Assembly: GCF_000355695.1 (NCBI RefSeq) | Contig: NC_020891.1 | Location: forward strand, 124,001 to 188,000 | Source of the DNA: Clavibacter nebraskensis NCPPB 2581 | GTDB lineage: Bacteria > Actinomycetota > Actinomycetes > Actinomycetales > Microbacteriaceae | DNA length: 64,000 bases | Direction of reading: 5' to 3' | Shown: in pieces, positions 42,071 through 51,375 of the stretch | How positions within the stretch are numbered: the stretch's first letter is position 1 | Layout: every line of letters begins with the position of its first letter | Position numbers and translations under genes: made by a program | The notes under the pieces: generated by a model | The model's database searches: none | What the model saw: the letters and a program-made list of their open reading frames with translations, nothing else | What the model was told of the DNA's origin: nothing

Positions 42071-43092
42071 GCGCGGGCCTTCCGTCGGGTGGCGGGTCGG
42101 GCGGGTCGGATGGATCGCGCGGGCCGGGTGCGGCGGGCGCTCTGCCTCGTGCGGAGCCGCGGATCCAGCGCCAGCGCCACGAGGTCGGCCGCCAGGTTGC
42201 AGACCACGTACACGGCGGCGCTCAGCAGCGCGATGGCCTGGATCGTCGGCAGGTCGCGCGTGAAGACCGACTCGAGCATGAGCTTGCCGAGCCCTGGGTA
42301 GTTGAAGACGTTCTCCACCACGACGACGCCGCCGAGCAGCCACGCGACGTTGAGCGCGACCACGTTGAGCGTCGGCAGCAGCGCGCTCGGCACCGCGTGC
42401 CGCCACACCACCTGCCTGGTCGTGAGGCCCTTGAGCTCGGCCGTCGTGACGAACTCGGACGCCATCACGTCGATGGTCGAGGAGCGCATGGTGCGCACGA
42501 TGTAGGCGGCCATGGCGAGCGTCAGCACGATCACCGGCAGCCACACCGACGGCAGCAGCTCGGCGACCGTGGCGTCGCTGCCGCGGAGGACCACGGCCGG
42601 GAAGACCGGGATCGTGATGGCGAACAGCAGCACGAGCACGGTCGCGACCATGAACTCGGGGACGCTCATCACCACGAGGCTCACGATGCTGATCACCGAG
42701 TCGCTCGCGCGGCCGCGGCGCACGCCCGCGATCACGCCGAGCGTGAGCGACAGGGTCACGCCGACGAGCATCGCCGGCACCGCGATGAGCATGCTGTTCC
42801 GGAAGGCGACGAGGAGCGTCGGCGCGACGGGATCCCCGCTCACGAGCGAGGTCCCGAAGTCGCCGTGCGCGGCCCCGAGCAGCCAGTCGCCATAGCGCAG
42901 CCACACGTTCCGGTCGAGCCCGAGCGACTCGCGGAGCGTCGCGACGGCCTCGGGTGTGGCGTCCTGCCCGAGGAGCTGCTGCGCCACGTCGCCCGGCAGC
43001 AGCTGGATCGCGAGGAAGACGAACAGGGACGCGAGCACGATCGTGAGGATCGCCGTGCCCAGTCGGCGCAGCACCTGCGCGGAGACGTTCAT
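42067..43092 (-). CDS. Peptide-type ABC transporter permease (DppB-like)
   Basis: The 341-residue membrane protein starts with a DppB-type leader helix (RRLGTAILTIVLASLFVFLA), then IQLLPGDVAQQLLGQDATPE. It has the EAA loop TTAELKGLTTRQVVWRHAVP and the C-terminal part YPGLGKLMLESVFTRDLPTI. The final 25 residues are Arg-rich and cytoplasmic. It is coupled by ATGA overlaps to the binding-protein gene before it and the second permease after it. It is one of the two membrane subunits for peptide or peptide-like solutes. Confidence 0.95.
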   Translation of the reverse strand: MNVSAQVLRRLGTAILTIVLASLFVFLAIQLLPGDVAQQLLGQDATPEAVATLRESLGLDRNVWLRYGDWLLGAAHGDFGTSLVSGDPVAPTLLVAFRNSMLIAVPAMLVGVTLSLTLGVIAGVRRGRASDSVISIVSLVVMSVPEFMVATVLVLLFAITIPVFPAVVLRGSDATVAELLPSVWLPVIVLTLAMAAYIVRTMRSSTIDVMASEFVTTAELKGLTTRQVVWRHAVPSALLPTLNVVALNVAWLLGGVVVVENVFNYPGLGKLMLESVFTRDLPTIQAIALLSAAVYVVCNLAADLVALALDPRLRTRQSARRTRPARSIRPARPATRRKARA

Positions 43093-44735
43093 CGGCGGAA
43101 TCCGATCTGGAGGTGGTCGAATTCGAAGCCGTACTCGCGGTAGTTGACGACGTCGCGCGAGATGCCCACGAGCCGGTCGCCGAACATGGGCGTCATGTCG
43201 GCGCTGTCCTCCACGACGATCCGCTGGGCGTCCTGGTAGAGCATCAGCCGCTTCGCATCGTCCATCGTGGCGCGGGCGTCGTCGAGGAGGGCGTCGAAGG
43301 TCGGGTTCGACCACGCGCTCTCGTTGTAGGAGGAGCCGGTGCGGAAGATCTGGTTGAGCAGCTGGTCGATGGGCCGGCCGGTGAACCAGTAGCTCACCAG
43401 CAGCGGCTTCTGCATCCAGATCTCCGTGTAGTAGGAGTCGGAGGACGCGTTCGTGACCGTGAGGTCGATGCCCGCGGCCTTCACCTGGTCGCGGTAGGCG
43501 ACCGCCATGGGGGTGAACACCGACTCGTAGCTCGAGGTGTGGATCGTCGTCCTGAGCCCGGGCACGCCCGCCTTCGCGAGCAGCGCCTTGGCCTGGTCGG
43601 GGTCGTAGGCGCGGTCGACGTCCCTGAAGGCGGCGAGCGACAGCGGCACCGGGTTGTCCCAGCCCGCGGTGCCGGTGCCCTGCAGCGCGGTCGCGAGGAT
43701 CTGCTCGGGGTCGTAGGCGAGCTTCATGGCCTGGCGCACGAGCGGGTCCTGGAACTCGGCGCTCGTGGCGAGCATCGGGATCGTGTACCACTGCGCGTTC
43801 TCCACCCGCGCGACCGTGGCCCGGCTCGACGCGGAGACGACCCGCGCGGTCGCGAAGTCGAGGTTGGTCTGCGAGATGAGGTCGATCTGCCCGGCGAGAA
43901 GCGCGTTCACGCGAGCGGTCGTGTCCTGGATGGAGGAGAAGTCGATGCCGTCGAGCACGGGCCGCCCGGCGAAGTGGTCCTCGAAGGCCTCGACGCTGCC
44001 GGATCCCGCCGGGTGGAACGACGAGAGGCGGAACGGCCCGGTGCCGATGCCCGTGCTGCCGATGGTCCCGATGGCGGCGGCCGGCACCATGTAGCACTGG
44101 TACGCCGTGAGCAGCGACGGGAACTCCGCGTTGGGGGTCTTGAGCTGGAAGACGAGGGTGTGCGGGTCGGGCGCCGACATGCTGCCCGGGTCGAGCATGT
44201 CGCCGAGCACGCCACCCTGCGGGGACGCCGTCGCAGGATCGAGGACGTGCTGGATGGAGGCGATCGCGTCGTCGGCCGTGAAGCGGGTGCCGTCGTGGAA
44301 GCGGACGCCGCGGCGGAGGCGGAAGGTCCACGTGACGCCGTCGGCGCTCGCCGACCACTCCTCCGCGAGGTCGGGGATCGTCTCGCCCTTCTCGTCGAGC
44401 TTGACGAGCCGATTGTAGAGGGCGCCGAGGTACTCGTACGCGGAGAGCGAGCTCGCGGCATCCAGCGTCTCGGCGGCGGATGCGGCAGGCCGCGCGACGC
44501 GGAGGCGGCCGCCCCGCAGGGGCGTCCCGGTCGCGGCGGCCGCGGGGATGGTCGTGCTGCTCGCGCCGGTGCTGCATCCGGTGAGGGCGAGCAGGCCGAG
44601 GCCGGCGATCCCGGCGGTGCCCGAGAGGACGGCGCGGCGGCTGGGCGTGCGGGGTCGCTCGGGACGGTCGGCGATGCGTAGGGTGCGCGCGCTCGCGCCG
44701 GCGAGCGTGGTGCGGGTGGTGACGATCGATGGCAT
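43089..44735 (-). CDS. ABC transporter substrate-binding lipoprotein (family 5)
   Basis: The 548-residue protein starts with a long charged region and SRRAVLSGTAGIAGLGLLA, then LTGC. It combines a twin-arginine motif with a lipobox, so it is probably exported folded by Tat and lipidated at the Cys near residue 54. The rest is the family-5 solute-binding fold: YEYLGALYNRLVKLDEKGET, LAEEWSASADGVTWTFRLRR and GVRFHDGTRFTADDAIASI. Family 5 proteins bind peptides, nickel chelates or opines. It is first in the six-gene operon, with a perfect palindrome upstream. Confidence 0.93.
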   Translation of the reverse strand: MPSIVTTRTTLAGASARTLRIADRPERPRTPSRRAVLSGTAGIAGLGLLALTGCSTGASSTTIPAAAATGTPLRGGRLRVARPAASAAETLDAASSLSAYEYLGALYNRLVKLDEKGETIPDLAEEWSASADGVTWTFRLRRGVRFHDGTRFTADDAIASIQHVLDPATASPQGGVLGDMLDPGSMSAPDPHTLVFQLKTPNAEFPSLLTAYQCYMVPAAAIGTIGSTGIGTGPFRLSSFHPAGSGSVEAFEDHFAGRPVLDGIDFSSIQDTTARVNALLAGQIDLISQTNLDFATARVVSASSRATVARVENAQWYTIPMLATSAEFQDPLVRQAMKLAYDPEQILATALQGTGTAGWDNPVPLSLAAFRDVDRAYDPDQAKALLAKAGVPGLRTTIHTSSYESVFTPMAVAYRDQVKAAGIDLTVTNASSDSYYTEIWMQKPLLVSYWFTGRPIDQLLNQIFRTGSSYNESAWSNPTFDALLDDARATMDDAKRLMLYQDAQRIVVEDSADMTPMFGDRLVGISRDVVNYREYGFEFDHLQIGFRR

Positions 44736-44754
44736 CGGGACGGGCCCTCCTCGT

Positions 44755-44774
44755 TATCGTTCAGGTGAACGATA
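44755..44774. promoter_or_regulatory. Perfect palindrome TATCGTTCA-GG-TGAACGATA
   Basis: This is a 20-bp perfect inverted repeat 19 bases upstream of the start of the binding-protein gene, in the promoter region. The operon ends with a TetR gene, so this is its most likely operator. The site is visible; the assignment is inferred from position. Confidence 0.75.
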
Positions 44775-44805
44775 GGCGAGATGCGGGCCCGTGGCGAATG
44801 CGGGG

Positions 44806-44825
44806 GCGCGGGGTGAGCCCCGCGC
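44806..44825. terminator. Hairpin GCGCGGGG-TGAG-CCCCGCGC
   Basis: An 8-bp perfect GC stem with a TGAG loop lies 10 bases past the stop of the membrane-protein gene at 44836, which is on the same strand as the ABC operon. It would shield that operon from read-through. Confidence 0.55.
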
Positions 44826-44835
44826 TCCGCTCTCG

Positions 44836-45435
44836 TCAGCCCTCGCCGACGTCCGCGCCCGCGCCCGTCGTCGTGAGGCGGTGCCGTCGATCACGGAGTC
44901 CGAGCGCCGTCAGGAGGAGCAGCGCAGCGATCCCTCCGCTGGCCGCCGCCGTGACCGCGCCGGGGTCGTCGGGGATGCTGACGCAGAGACCCCCCATCGC
45001 CACGAGGACCACGGCCGCGAGGACGAGGGGGGATCGCCAGCCATCGCGGAAGCCGTGGAGGTGCTGCTCCGGTCCAGGAGATCGCGCTCCCGCCGACGCG
45101 CGTCCTTCGAGCATGTCGAGGAGGGTCGACAGGCCGGCTGCGATCCCCGACGTGATCAGCACCGCCGCCACGTCGTCGCGTCGTACGAAGGCGATCGCAC
45201 CCGCGGCGGCGAGCATCAGCGGGTGCAGCTCGAGGCAGACGGTGGTCCTTCGCGACCCTGACATCGTGGCGCCCTGCCCTCGTCGGCGTTCTCGCGCGTC
45301 GAGGAGGAAGGACGCGAGAGCCCAGCACGCACCGAGCGCCATGACCCGGGACACCCTCTCGGACATGACGAGGCCCAGCGTCGCCGTCGTCGCGAGCGTC
45401 AGGAAGTAGAGGATCCGGGATGGCTTCGCCCTCAT
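44836..45435 (-). CDS. Membrane protein of unknown function
   Basis: The 199-residue protein has about five hydrophobic helices: SRILYFLTLATTATLGLVMS at the start, RVMALGACWALASFLLDARE, HPLMLAAAGAIAFVRRDDVA, VLITSGIAAGLSTLLDMLEG and SPLVLAAVVLVAMGGLCVSI. It has no recognised domain. Its ATG overlaps the stop of the secreted-protein gene before it (ATGA), so the two are made together and probably interact. Function unknown. Confidence 0.7.
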   Translation of the reverse strand: MRAKPSRILYFLTLATTATLGLVMSERVSRVMALGACWALASFLLDARERRRGQGATMSGSRRTTVCLELHPLMLAAAGAIAFVRRDDVAAVLITSGIAAGLSTLLDMLEGRASAGARSPGPEQHLHGFRDGWRSPLVLAAVVLVAMGGLCVSIPDDPGAVTAAASGGIAALLLLTALGLRDRRHRLTTTGAGADVGEG

Positions 45436-46331
45436 GCGCAATTCGCGTGCTCCGTCCACACGAACGCGCGGCCGCTGCCGATCCGCGTCTGGTAGCAGGC
45501 GTAGAAGCCGAACCTGTTCGATTGGTAGATGCGGTGGACGAGGTCGACGACCGAGAACACGTTGGGAGATCCGATGGCCGCGCAGAGCCACCCGATGAGC
45601 TTGGCCGCGGGAGCTGCGAGACGATCGGCGACCTTGCAGATGCCGAAGTATCCCGCGCTCAGGAGGAGGGCCGCCACGGCGGCGATCTCCCGCATCTGGG
45701 AGCCGAGCAGGTTCACGTAGGGCCCGACTCCCTGGGGCGCGTTGGCCAGGCCGAAGGTGACGAGCGGATCCACGACGACAGGGTATGCGGCGCCCTCCGC
45801 GTCGATGGTCTGGACGAGGGTGTCGCCCTCGAGTGCGAAGCGCGTCGGGATCGGGCGACCCGACGCGTCCACCGCCCACGGTTCTGCGATGTGCCCCGCG
45901 GTGATGCTGCCCGCGCCGGATCCGAGCGAGGCGACGATGTCGTAGCCCGCCCGGCGCGGCACGGCGCGAAAGCCGACCGGGAGGTCGAGGTGGAACGACG
46001 TGGCGTCTGCTCCTTCCCGGAGGACGGTGACCGCCTGCGTCTCTCCCGGCGCGACTCGGACGAGGGAGTCGTCGGTGTCCGCGGGTGTCACGCCGACGTC
46101 GCCGCCGGCCGTGTGCGGGAGCGCGGATGGATCGACCGCGTCGGGTGCCGTCCAGTCGGCGGTCGATTCCGCGCCCTGGCCGACGGCCTCGAGCGCGCGG
46201 TCGACGAGCGCCTGGGTCGAGGTGTCCCCTGCGGCGTCCGCCGCCGAGGCGGCCTCCGCGGTGAGGCCGTTCGCGGCGACCGCGATCGTGAGGGCGAGGA
46301 GCGCGATCGCGCTCCGCGGGCGGATGGGCAT
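45432..46331 (-). CDS. Secreted protein with a C-terminal membrane segment, unknown function
   Basis: The 299-residue protein has a signal peptide (IALLALTIAVAANGLTAEAA, then ASA). A beta-rich extracellular domain follows (FHLDLPVGFRAVPRRAGYDI; LVQTIDAEGAAYPVVVDPLV) that resembles the N-terminal beta-sandwich of actinobacterial surface proteins of the YD-repeat kind. Near residues 212-232 there is a membrane-like stretch (EIAAVAALLLSAGYFGICKV), and the C-terminal 65 residues contain four Cys and several aromatics. Translationally coupled to the membrane protein downstream. The export prediction is solid; a function is not assigned. Confidence 0.7.
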   Translation of the reverse strand: MPIRPRSAIALLALTIAVAANGLTAEAASAADAAGDTSTQALVDRALEAVGQGAESTADWTAPDAVDPSALPHTAGGDVGVTPADTDDSLVRVAPGETQAVTVLREGADATSFHLDLPVGFRAVPRRAGYDIVASLGSGAGSITAGHIAEPWAVDASGRPIPTRFALEGDTLVQTIDAEGAAYPVVVDPLVTFGLANAPQGVGPYVNLLGSQMREIAAVAALLLSAGYFGICKVADRLAAPAAKLIGWLCAAIGSPNVFSVVDLVHRIYQSNRFGFYACYQTRIGSGRAFVWTEHANCA

Positions 46332-46428
46332 GGGGTGTCCGTTCGTCGGGGATGCCGATCAGCATCGCCCGCATGCTAGGACACGGAAGATCGGGTCACG
46401 GAGGATCGCTCCACAGGGAGCGCGTACC

Positions 46429-48417
46429 TCAGCTCACGTGCACATCCGGCCGCCGGGCCCGCACCGGCTCCGCCCGCCGCAGCACCTCGCGCGTGACGGG
46501 GGCGACCTCGCCCGTGCCCGTCACGAGGAAGCGGAGGAGGTTGCCGATGGGGGATCCCTCCGTCCACTCGAAGTAGACGCCGGGTTTCACGCCCGTGAGG
46601 TCGCGGACGGCGAGGAGCACCGCGGCGATCGTGTTGGGGACGTTGCCGCTCGTCACCTGGAGCACGCGGAAGCCGCAGCGCACGATGCCGCGCACCACGA
46701 GGTCCTCCTCGAACTCCGACGAGTCGCCCGGGGTCACCTCGAGGAAGATCACGGGCGCGCGCGCCGGGATCCCGCTGTCGCGCCGCTCGTCGCTCGCCTT
46801 GCGGCGGTACTCGGCGATGCGCTCCTCCTCCGTCAGCGCCTCGTCGGGCTCGTCCGGCTCGTGGGCGATGATGCTCACCGCGCCGTAGTCCTCCGCGTCC
46901 TCGATGACGAAGGCGCGCGCCTGCTCGTCCATCGTGAGCGAGGTCGCGCGCAGCTGGAACGAGCGCTGGATCCGGCTGACGATCGACACCGCGAGGATCC
47001 CGAGGATGAACAGCGCCGCGATGCGCACGCCGTCCGGCCGCTCGATCACGTTGACGACGGTCGTGTACGCGAACACCGCCGCGATGACCGCGAAGCCGAC
47101 GGTGCGCTTCCGCTGTCCCGCCTTCTTCGCCGACAGCGTCACGGCGACCGAGGCCGAGGTGATGAGCACGAGCACGCCGGTCGCGTAGGCGCCGGCCTGC
47201 TGGTCGACGTCGGCCTGGAACACGAGGGTCACGATCACGGCGATGGCCGTGAAGACGAGCACGAGCGGGCGCACGGCCGCGGCCCAGTGCGGCGCCATGC
47301 CGTAGCGCGGCAGGTAGCGCGGCACGATGTTGAGGAGCCCGGCCATCGCGGAGGCGCCCGCGAACCAGAGGATGCAGATCGTGCTGATGTCGTAGAGCGT
47401 GCCGAAGCCGTCGCCGAGGAACTGGTGCGCGAGGTACGCGAGCGCCCGGCCGCTGGCCTTGCCGCCGTCCTGGAACTCGGCCTGCGGGATCAGCAGCGTG
47501 GTCACGAAGCTCGAGGTGATGAGGAACGCGCTCATGATGAGCGCCGCCGTCGCGAGCAGCCGCTTCGTGCCGTGGATCCGGGTGCGCGGCACCCCGTCCG
47601 CGTCGTCCTCGCCGCGCACCTGCGGCATCACCGCGACGCCCGTCTCGAAGCCGGACAGGCCGAGCGCGAGCTTCGGGAAGACGATGAGCGCGATGCCCAC
47701 CATCACGAGCGGGTTGCCATGCTGCGCCGTGAGGGCGAGCCACCAGTCGTCGATGACCTGCAGGTTGCCGGCGACGTGGAAGAGGGAGACGACGATCACG
47801 ATCGCGTTGAGCAGGAGGAACGCGCCCACGAGCACGACCGCGATGGAGATCGCCTCCTTGAAGCCGCGCAGGAAGACGAACGCGAGCGCGGCCAGCAGCA
47901 CGAGGGTCAGCAGCACCTCGTTGCCCGGGAACCAATCCGGCGCGAACGGGTTCTCGACGGCGTGCGCGGTCGCGTCCGCGGCCGACAGCGTGATGGTGAT
48001 GAGGAAGTCGGTCGCCGCGAACCCGAGCAGCACGAGCACGAACAGCTTGCCGCCCCACCAGGGGAGGAGCCGCTCGAGCATGGCGATGGATCCCTCGCCG
48101 CGGGGGCTCTCGCGCGCCACCCGCCGGTAGACGGGCAGGGCGCCGAGCAGCGTCAGGAGGATGAGGACGAGCGTCGCGAGCGGCGAGAGCAGCCCCGCCG
48201 CGACCGCCGCGATGGCCGGCTGGTAGCCGAGCGTGGAGAAGTAGTCGACGCCCGTGAGGCACATGACGCGCCACCACGAGTGCGTCTTCTCCACGGTCTC
48301 GGCGTGCGGGCCGGGGTGCGCGCCGGACGCGCCGGGCAGGCCGTCGAGGAGCCAGGCGGTGATCCCGGCGCGAGCGCGGCGCTGCTCCGGCTCGCGCAGC
48401 AGCTTCGGCGCGCTCAC
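46429..48417 (-). CDS. APC family permease with a C-terminal soluble domain
   Basis: The 662-residue protein has about 12 membrane helices of the APC fold ([20 protein letters not shown], then [40 protein letters not shown]). A cytoplasmic C-terminal domain of about 170 residues follows ([40 protein letters not shown]). Members of this subgroup are called amino acid transporters, but the large C-terminal domain recalls potassium-linked APC proteins such as KimA, so the solute is open. The GTG 48417 start is a choice: the frame is open to 48567 and no site has a good ribosome-binding site. The 295-base gap upstream holds no gene I can support. Confidence 0.78.
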   Translation of the reverse strand: MSAPKLLREPEQRRARAGITAWLLDGLPGASGAHPGPHAETVEKTHSWWRVMCLTGVDYFSTLGYQPAIAAVAAGLLSPLATLVLILLTLLGALPVYRRVARESPRGEGSIAMLERLLPWWGGKLFVLVLLGFAATDFLITITLSAADATAHAVENPFAPDWFPGNEVLLTLVLLAALAFVFLRGFKEAISIAVVLVGAFLLLNAIVIVVSLFHVAGNLQVIDDWWLALTAQHGNPLVMVGIALIVFPKLALGLSGFETGVAVMPQVRGEDDADGVPRTRIHGTKRLLATAALIMSAFLITSSFVTTLLIPQAEFQDGGKASGRALAYLAHQFLGDGFGTLYDISTICILWFAGASAMAGLLNIVPRYLPRYGMAPHWAAAVRPLVLVFTAIAVIVTLVFQADVDQQAGAYATGVLVLITSASVAVTLSAKKAGQRKRTVGFAVIAAVFAYTTVVNVIERPDGVRIAALFILGILAVSIVSRIQRSFQLRATSLTMDEQARAFVIEDAEDYGAVSIIAHEPDEPDEALTEEERIAEYRRKASDERRDSGIPARAPVIFLEVTPGDSSEFEEDLVVRGIVRCGFRVLQVTSGNVPNTIAAVLLAVRDLTGVKPGVYFEWTEGSPIGNLLRFLVTGTGEVAPVTREVLRRAEPVRARRPDVHVS

Positions 48418-48712
48418 GAGCGGGCCGCCGAGTCGGCGGTGCGGAGCGGGGACGTCATCTGACCGTGATCCGGGCAGTGCACGGGTGATCCTCCTGAGGC
48501 GGCGCCGGGACCCCGTCTCGCGGATGCGACGGTCGGGCCCGGCAACATCGTCGGCCCATCGTGCCACTTCCGGGCGGGAGGCGGGTGGGCGTGGAGGCTG
48601 CGGTCATGCGGGGGACGTTCCGCGGATGACGCGGGGACGTCAGGAGCGGGGCGGCGCGGCGTCGAACCGGCCGTCGACGAGCACGTCGCGGTCTCTCAGG
48701 CCCGATGCCCGG

Positions 48713-49471
48713 TCACCACGGGGCGCGGGTGCCGTCCCATGACCAGAGGGCGCCGGTGGGTCCGTCGTCGGGGAGGAGCGCGAGCCGCACGGCGCCGGAC
48801 GCGGCCTCGGCCGGGTCCCCGCCGGTCGACATGCCGGCGACGATGTTCGTGCGACGCAGTCCGGGCGCGAGCGCGTTCACCTTGACGCCGCCGCCCAGCG
48901 CCTGGGCCGTCAGCATCGTCACCGCGTTGACCGCGGTCTTCGAACTCCGGTAGGCCACGCCGCCGCCCTGCACCCGCTCCCAGTCGAATTGCGGGTTGGG
49001 GCCGCTGTTCCAGGTGAGCGATCCCGTGCCGCTGGAGATGTTGACGATGCGCGGGTGGGCGGAGCGGCCCAACGCCGGCAGGAACGCCTGCGTGACCGCG
49101 ATGAGGCCGAAGACGTTGGTCTCGTAGGCGGCGCGGAGCTGCTTGAGCGACGTGCCCGAGATGTCCTCGCCTCCCGGGTTCACGCCCGCGTTGTTGACGA
49201 GGATGTCCAGCTCGCCGACCCGCTCCGCGGCTGCCGCGACCGACGCCGGATCGGTGACGTCCATCACGACGAGTCGCGCTCCGGTGCCGAGCCGCTCGAC
49301 GGCGTGCTGGCCGCGTCCGCGATCGCGGGCGCCGATCCACACGGTCACGCCGCGCTCGAGGAGCTGGCGGGCCGTCTCGAATCCGATGCCGCTGTTCGCG
49401 CCCGTGATCAGCGCCGTGGTCCCCGGCTCCGGCGCGTGCGCGGCGACGGGCAGGTGGGTGGTGTCGTCCAT
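48713..49471 (-). CDS. SDR family oxidoreductase
   Basis: The 252-residue protein has TTALITGANSGIGFETARQL (TGxxxGIG), LVVMDVTDPASVAAAAERVG, ILVNNAGVNPGGEDIS (NNAG) and VAYRSSKTAVNAVTMLTAQA with the catalytic YxxxK. ATG 49471 is favoured by GGAGG six bases upstream; ATG 49483 is also possible. The gene is divergent from a TetR gene with two operator copies between them, so its expression is probably turned on by the TetR ligand. Substrate unknown; similar SDRs often act on quinones or aldehydes. Confidence 0.88.
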   Translation of the reverse strand: MDDTTHLPVAAHAPEPGTTALITGANSGIGFETARQLLERGVTVWIGARDRGRGQHAVERLGTGARLVVMDVTDPASVAAAAERVGELDILVNNAGVNPGGEDISGTSLKQLRAAYETNVFGLIAVTQAFLPALGRSAHPRIVNISSGTGSLTWNSGPNPQFDWERVQGGGVAYRSSKTAVNAVTMLTAQALGGGVKVNALAPGLRRTNIVAGMSTGGDPAEAASGAVRLALLPDDGPTGALWSWDGTRAPW

Positions 49472-49489
49472 GTCGTCCTCCATATCCAA

Positions 49490-49509
49490 CTCCAACGATG
49501 TGGTTGGAG
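49490..49509. promoter_or_regulatory. Operator CTCCAAC-N6-GTTGGAG
   Basis: A perfect 7-6-7 inverted repeat (CTCCAAC-GATGTG-GTTGGAG) lies between the divergent SDR and TetR genes, just upstream of the SDR start. A second copy, CTCCAAC-CGCGGC-GTTGGTA, lies 21 bases further towards the TetR gene. Two adjacent copies of one operator support direct control by the TetR protein. Confidence 0.78.
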
Positions 49510-49530
49510 ACTACACCTCGGCGCGACGGT

Positions 49531-49550
49531 CTCCAACCGCGGCGTTGGTA
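49531..49550. promoter_or_regulatory. Second operator CTCCAAC-N6-GTTGGTA
   Basis: This is the second copy of the CTCCAAC-N6-GTTGGAG operator, with two mismatches at the right edge. It lies 10 bases upstream of the TetR start, where bound repressor would block the regulator's own transcription. Confidence 0.72.
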
Positions 49551-49560
49551 GTGTTCGACC

Positions 49561-50157
49561 ATGGCCTGGGATGTCGAGGGGACGCAGCGCCGGCTCCGCG
49601 AGGCCGCGCTCGTCGAGTTCGCCGCGAACGGGTTCGACGGCACCACCGTCGCGGCCATCGCCGCCCGGTCCGGTGTGAACAAGGAGCGGCTCTACAGCTA
49701 CTTCGGCGACAAGCAGGCGCTCTGGGACCTCGTGCTCACGTCGGAGCTGGAGCGCCTCGCGACCGCCGTCGAGCTGACGGGAGCCGGGCTGGACGACGTC
49801 GGCGAGTTCGCCGGCGCGACGTACGACTACCACGCGGCCCATCCCGAGCTCGGCCGACTGCTCCAGTGGGAGGGGCTGCGAGCCGGCCCGCCGGCGCACT
49901 TCGAGGTTCGCACGGCGCACTACCGGGAGAAGGTGGCCCGCTTCCGTGATGCGCAGCGCGACGGCCTGCTCGACCCGGGGTTGAAGCCAGCGCACCTCGT
50001 GTTCGCCCTGATCGCCCTAGCTGCGTGGTGGCAGACGGTGCCGCAGCTCGCCGAGATGATCACGGGCGCCGGACCCGATGACGCGCGCGAGCGCGCCGCC
50101 CGGCGCCGCTTCGTGGTCGAGGCGGCGAAGCGGATGGCCGCGCCGGTCCAGCGGTGA
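49561..50157 (+). CDS. TetR family transcriptional regulator
   Basis: The 198-residue protein begins AWDVEGTQRRLREAALVEFA, then ANGFDGTTVAAIAARSGVNK and ERLYSYFGDKQALWDLVLTS, the TetR helix-turn-helix. The C-terminal ligand-binding domain is helical. It is divergent from the SDR gene and faces the accessory patch that starts at about 50.2 kb. The two CTCCAAC operators upstream are its likely targets, with the SDR gene as the regulated partner. Confidence 0.88.
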   Translation: MAWDVEGTQRRLREAALVEFAANGFDGTTVAAIAARSGVNKERLYSYFGDKQALWDLVLTSELERLATAVELTGAGLDDVGEFAGATYDYHAAHPELGRLLQWEGLRAGPPAHFEVRTAHYREKVARFRDAQRDGLLDPGLKPAHLVFALIALAAWWQTVPQLAEMITGAGPDDARERAARRRFVVEAAKRMAAPVQR

Positions 50158-50242
50158 CGGTCGGCGACCGACCACGAGCACATCGCTGCAGAGAGGTAGC
50201 GACATCCGAGCGCATGACTAATACCGGTCTCTACTCTTTTTG

Positions 50243-50725
50243 CTAGCGCTGTTCCTTTCTTGATAACTGGTTGAGTCGAAAGATAACGTTCTTGCCCGCT
50301 TCAACGGCGGCATGCACTTTTTCGAGCTGTTGATGATTCAGCGATACGGGCAAGCTAGCCCCGTCTGGTAATCGGCATCTTCCGACCGCCGCCGCGAATT
50401 GCTCGCTTAGGCGAGCGAGGCGCCCGTCGGCGAGTTGCTGTGCCCATTCGTCGAGTCGTTCCACGCGTACATGGGAGGCAGGCGCACTGAGAGCAAGCAG
50501 GTTGTCTGCGTGTTGCTCACCTCGACTCACGATGTTCAACAGTTCAATAACAACTGGTCGTAGTTCCGGTGGAACGTTCGAGACCCGTCGTGCTGTGGCC
50601 TCGCGGTTCGTCTGAACTAACGCGATGATGCTGATGCCTATGCTCGCGCTAGCGGCGACCAGCGCGATCCAGTCGATGCCGGGTGCGGCTGGCGTGGCAG
50701 CGGCGAGCACGGCTTCGGTCAGCAT
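50243..50725 (-). CDS. Membrane-anchored protein of unknown function
   Basis: The 160-residue protein has one N-terminal membrane helix (GIDWIALVAASASIGISIIA, residues 16-35) and a helical, charged cytoplasmic part (LLNIVSRGEQHADNLLALSA; HQQLEKVHAAVEAGKNVIFR). It has no recognised family. The sequence is less GC-rich than the chromosome, as is the rest of the 50.2-53.1 kb patch. It is divergent from the sce7726-type gene, with only 38 bases between the two starts, so they probably share a control region. Role unknown; a phage-defence accessory would fit but is not shown. Confidence 0.6.
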   Translation of the reverse strand: MLTEAVLAAATPAAPGIDWIALVAASASIGISIIALVQTNREATARRVSNVPPELRPVVIELLNIVSRGEQHADNLLALSAPASHVRVERLDEWAQQLADGRLARLSEQFAAAVGRCRLPDGASLPVSLNHQQLEKVHAAVEAGKNVIFRLNQLSRKEQR

Positions 50726-50763
50726 CCCTCCTCCGTCTGCCGTCCACCGCTATCGTCGCTGTT

Positions 50764-51375
50764 GTGAGAGATGTCGACATCAGAGCGGCGCTGATCGCTG
50801 GGATCCGGCGGGAACACCCCGACTCTACTGAGAACCGCGTGTGGTCTGAGCTGGCTGTCGTCCTCGGGGCATCTCGAGTAGACGTGTGCCTTGTGAACGA
50901 CACGCTGACCGGCTGGGAGATCAAGTCCCCGCGCGACAACTTCGATCGGCTCGACGCGCAGATCCGTCACTACGACCAAGTGCTTGACTTTGCGCATATT
51001 GTGGTCACCTCCAAGGATATACAGCGTGCCCGCGCGCGAGTTCCGGCACGGTGGGGCATAGTTGAAGCGATCGAACAGGACGGCGTCGTCTCACTGCGAA
51101 GGCGTCGACAGGCGAGACGGAATCGTCGTGTTGACCCGCTGAGTCTCGCGCAGCTGTTGTGGCGCAACGAGGCCATGGACGAGTTAGGAACGCGTGGGGT
51201 GCGCGGGTCCTGGAGTAAGGCGACTCGCTGGGATCTTTGGGACGCCCTTGTAGCAGCGCTCACGGTCGAGGAGCTCCGGGCGGCGGTTCGCGGCCGCCTC
51301 AAAGCGCGCCCTGCGCGCGAAGCTGATCGACCGTATAAGCAAGATGGTGCGACGTTGCCACAGCGCGCCACGTAG
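50764..51375 (+). CDS. sce7726 family protein
   Basis: The 203-residue protein starts at GTG 50764 with DVDIRAALIAGIRREHPDST. A domain follows with ENRVWSELAVVLGASRVDVC, LVNDTLTGWEIKSPRDNFDR and LDAQIRHYDQVLDFAHIVVT. The spacing Glu...Asp...Glu-x-Lys (ENRVWSEL, RVDVCL, GWEIKS) looks like a PD-(D/E)xK nuclease core, which is my inference. In known genomes, sce7726 proteins are regularly found beside sce7725 (beta-family) proteins. Here the partner is on the opposite strand and their 3' ends overlap by 77 bases. The pair may be a defence or mobile element module. Confidence 0.7.
   Translation: MRDVDIRAALIAGIRREHPDSTENRVWSELAVVLGASRVDVCLVNDTLTGWEIKSPRDNFDRLDAQIRHYDQVLDFAHIVVTSKDIQRARARVPARWGIVEAIEQDGVVSLRRRRQARRNRRVDPLSLAQLLWRNEAMDELGTRGVRGSWSKATRWDLWDALVAALTVEELRAAVRGRLKARPAREADRPYKQDGATLPQRAT

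Noticed and set aside
46000-48462. A long plus-strand frame opposite the APC permease
   Set aside because: The composition is repetitive Arg/Asp/Glu/His with no family; it is a shadow of the permease gene.
48418-48712. A regulatory RNA before the APC permease (for example a potassium- or c-di-AMP-type riboswitch)
   Set aside because: I looked for conserved motifs and a strong structure in this gap and saw none that I can support.
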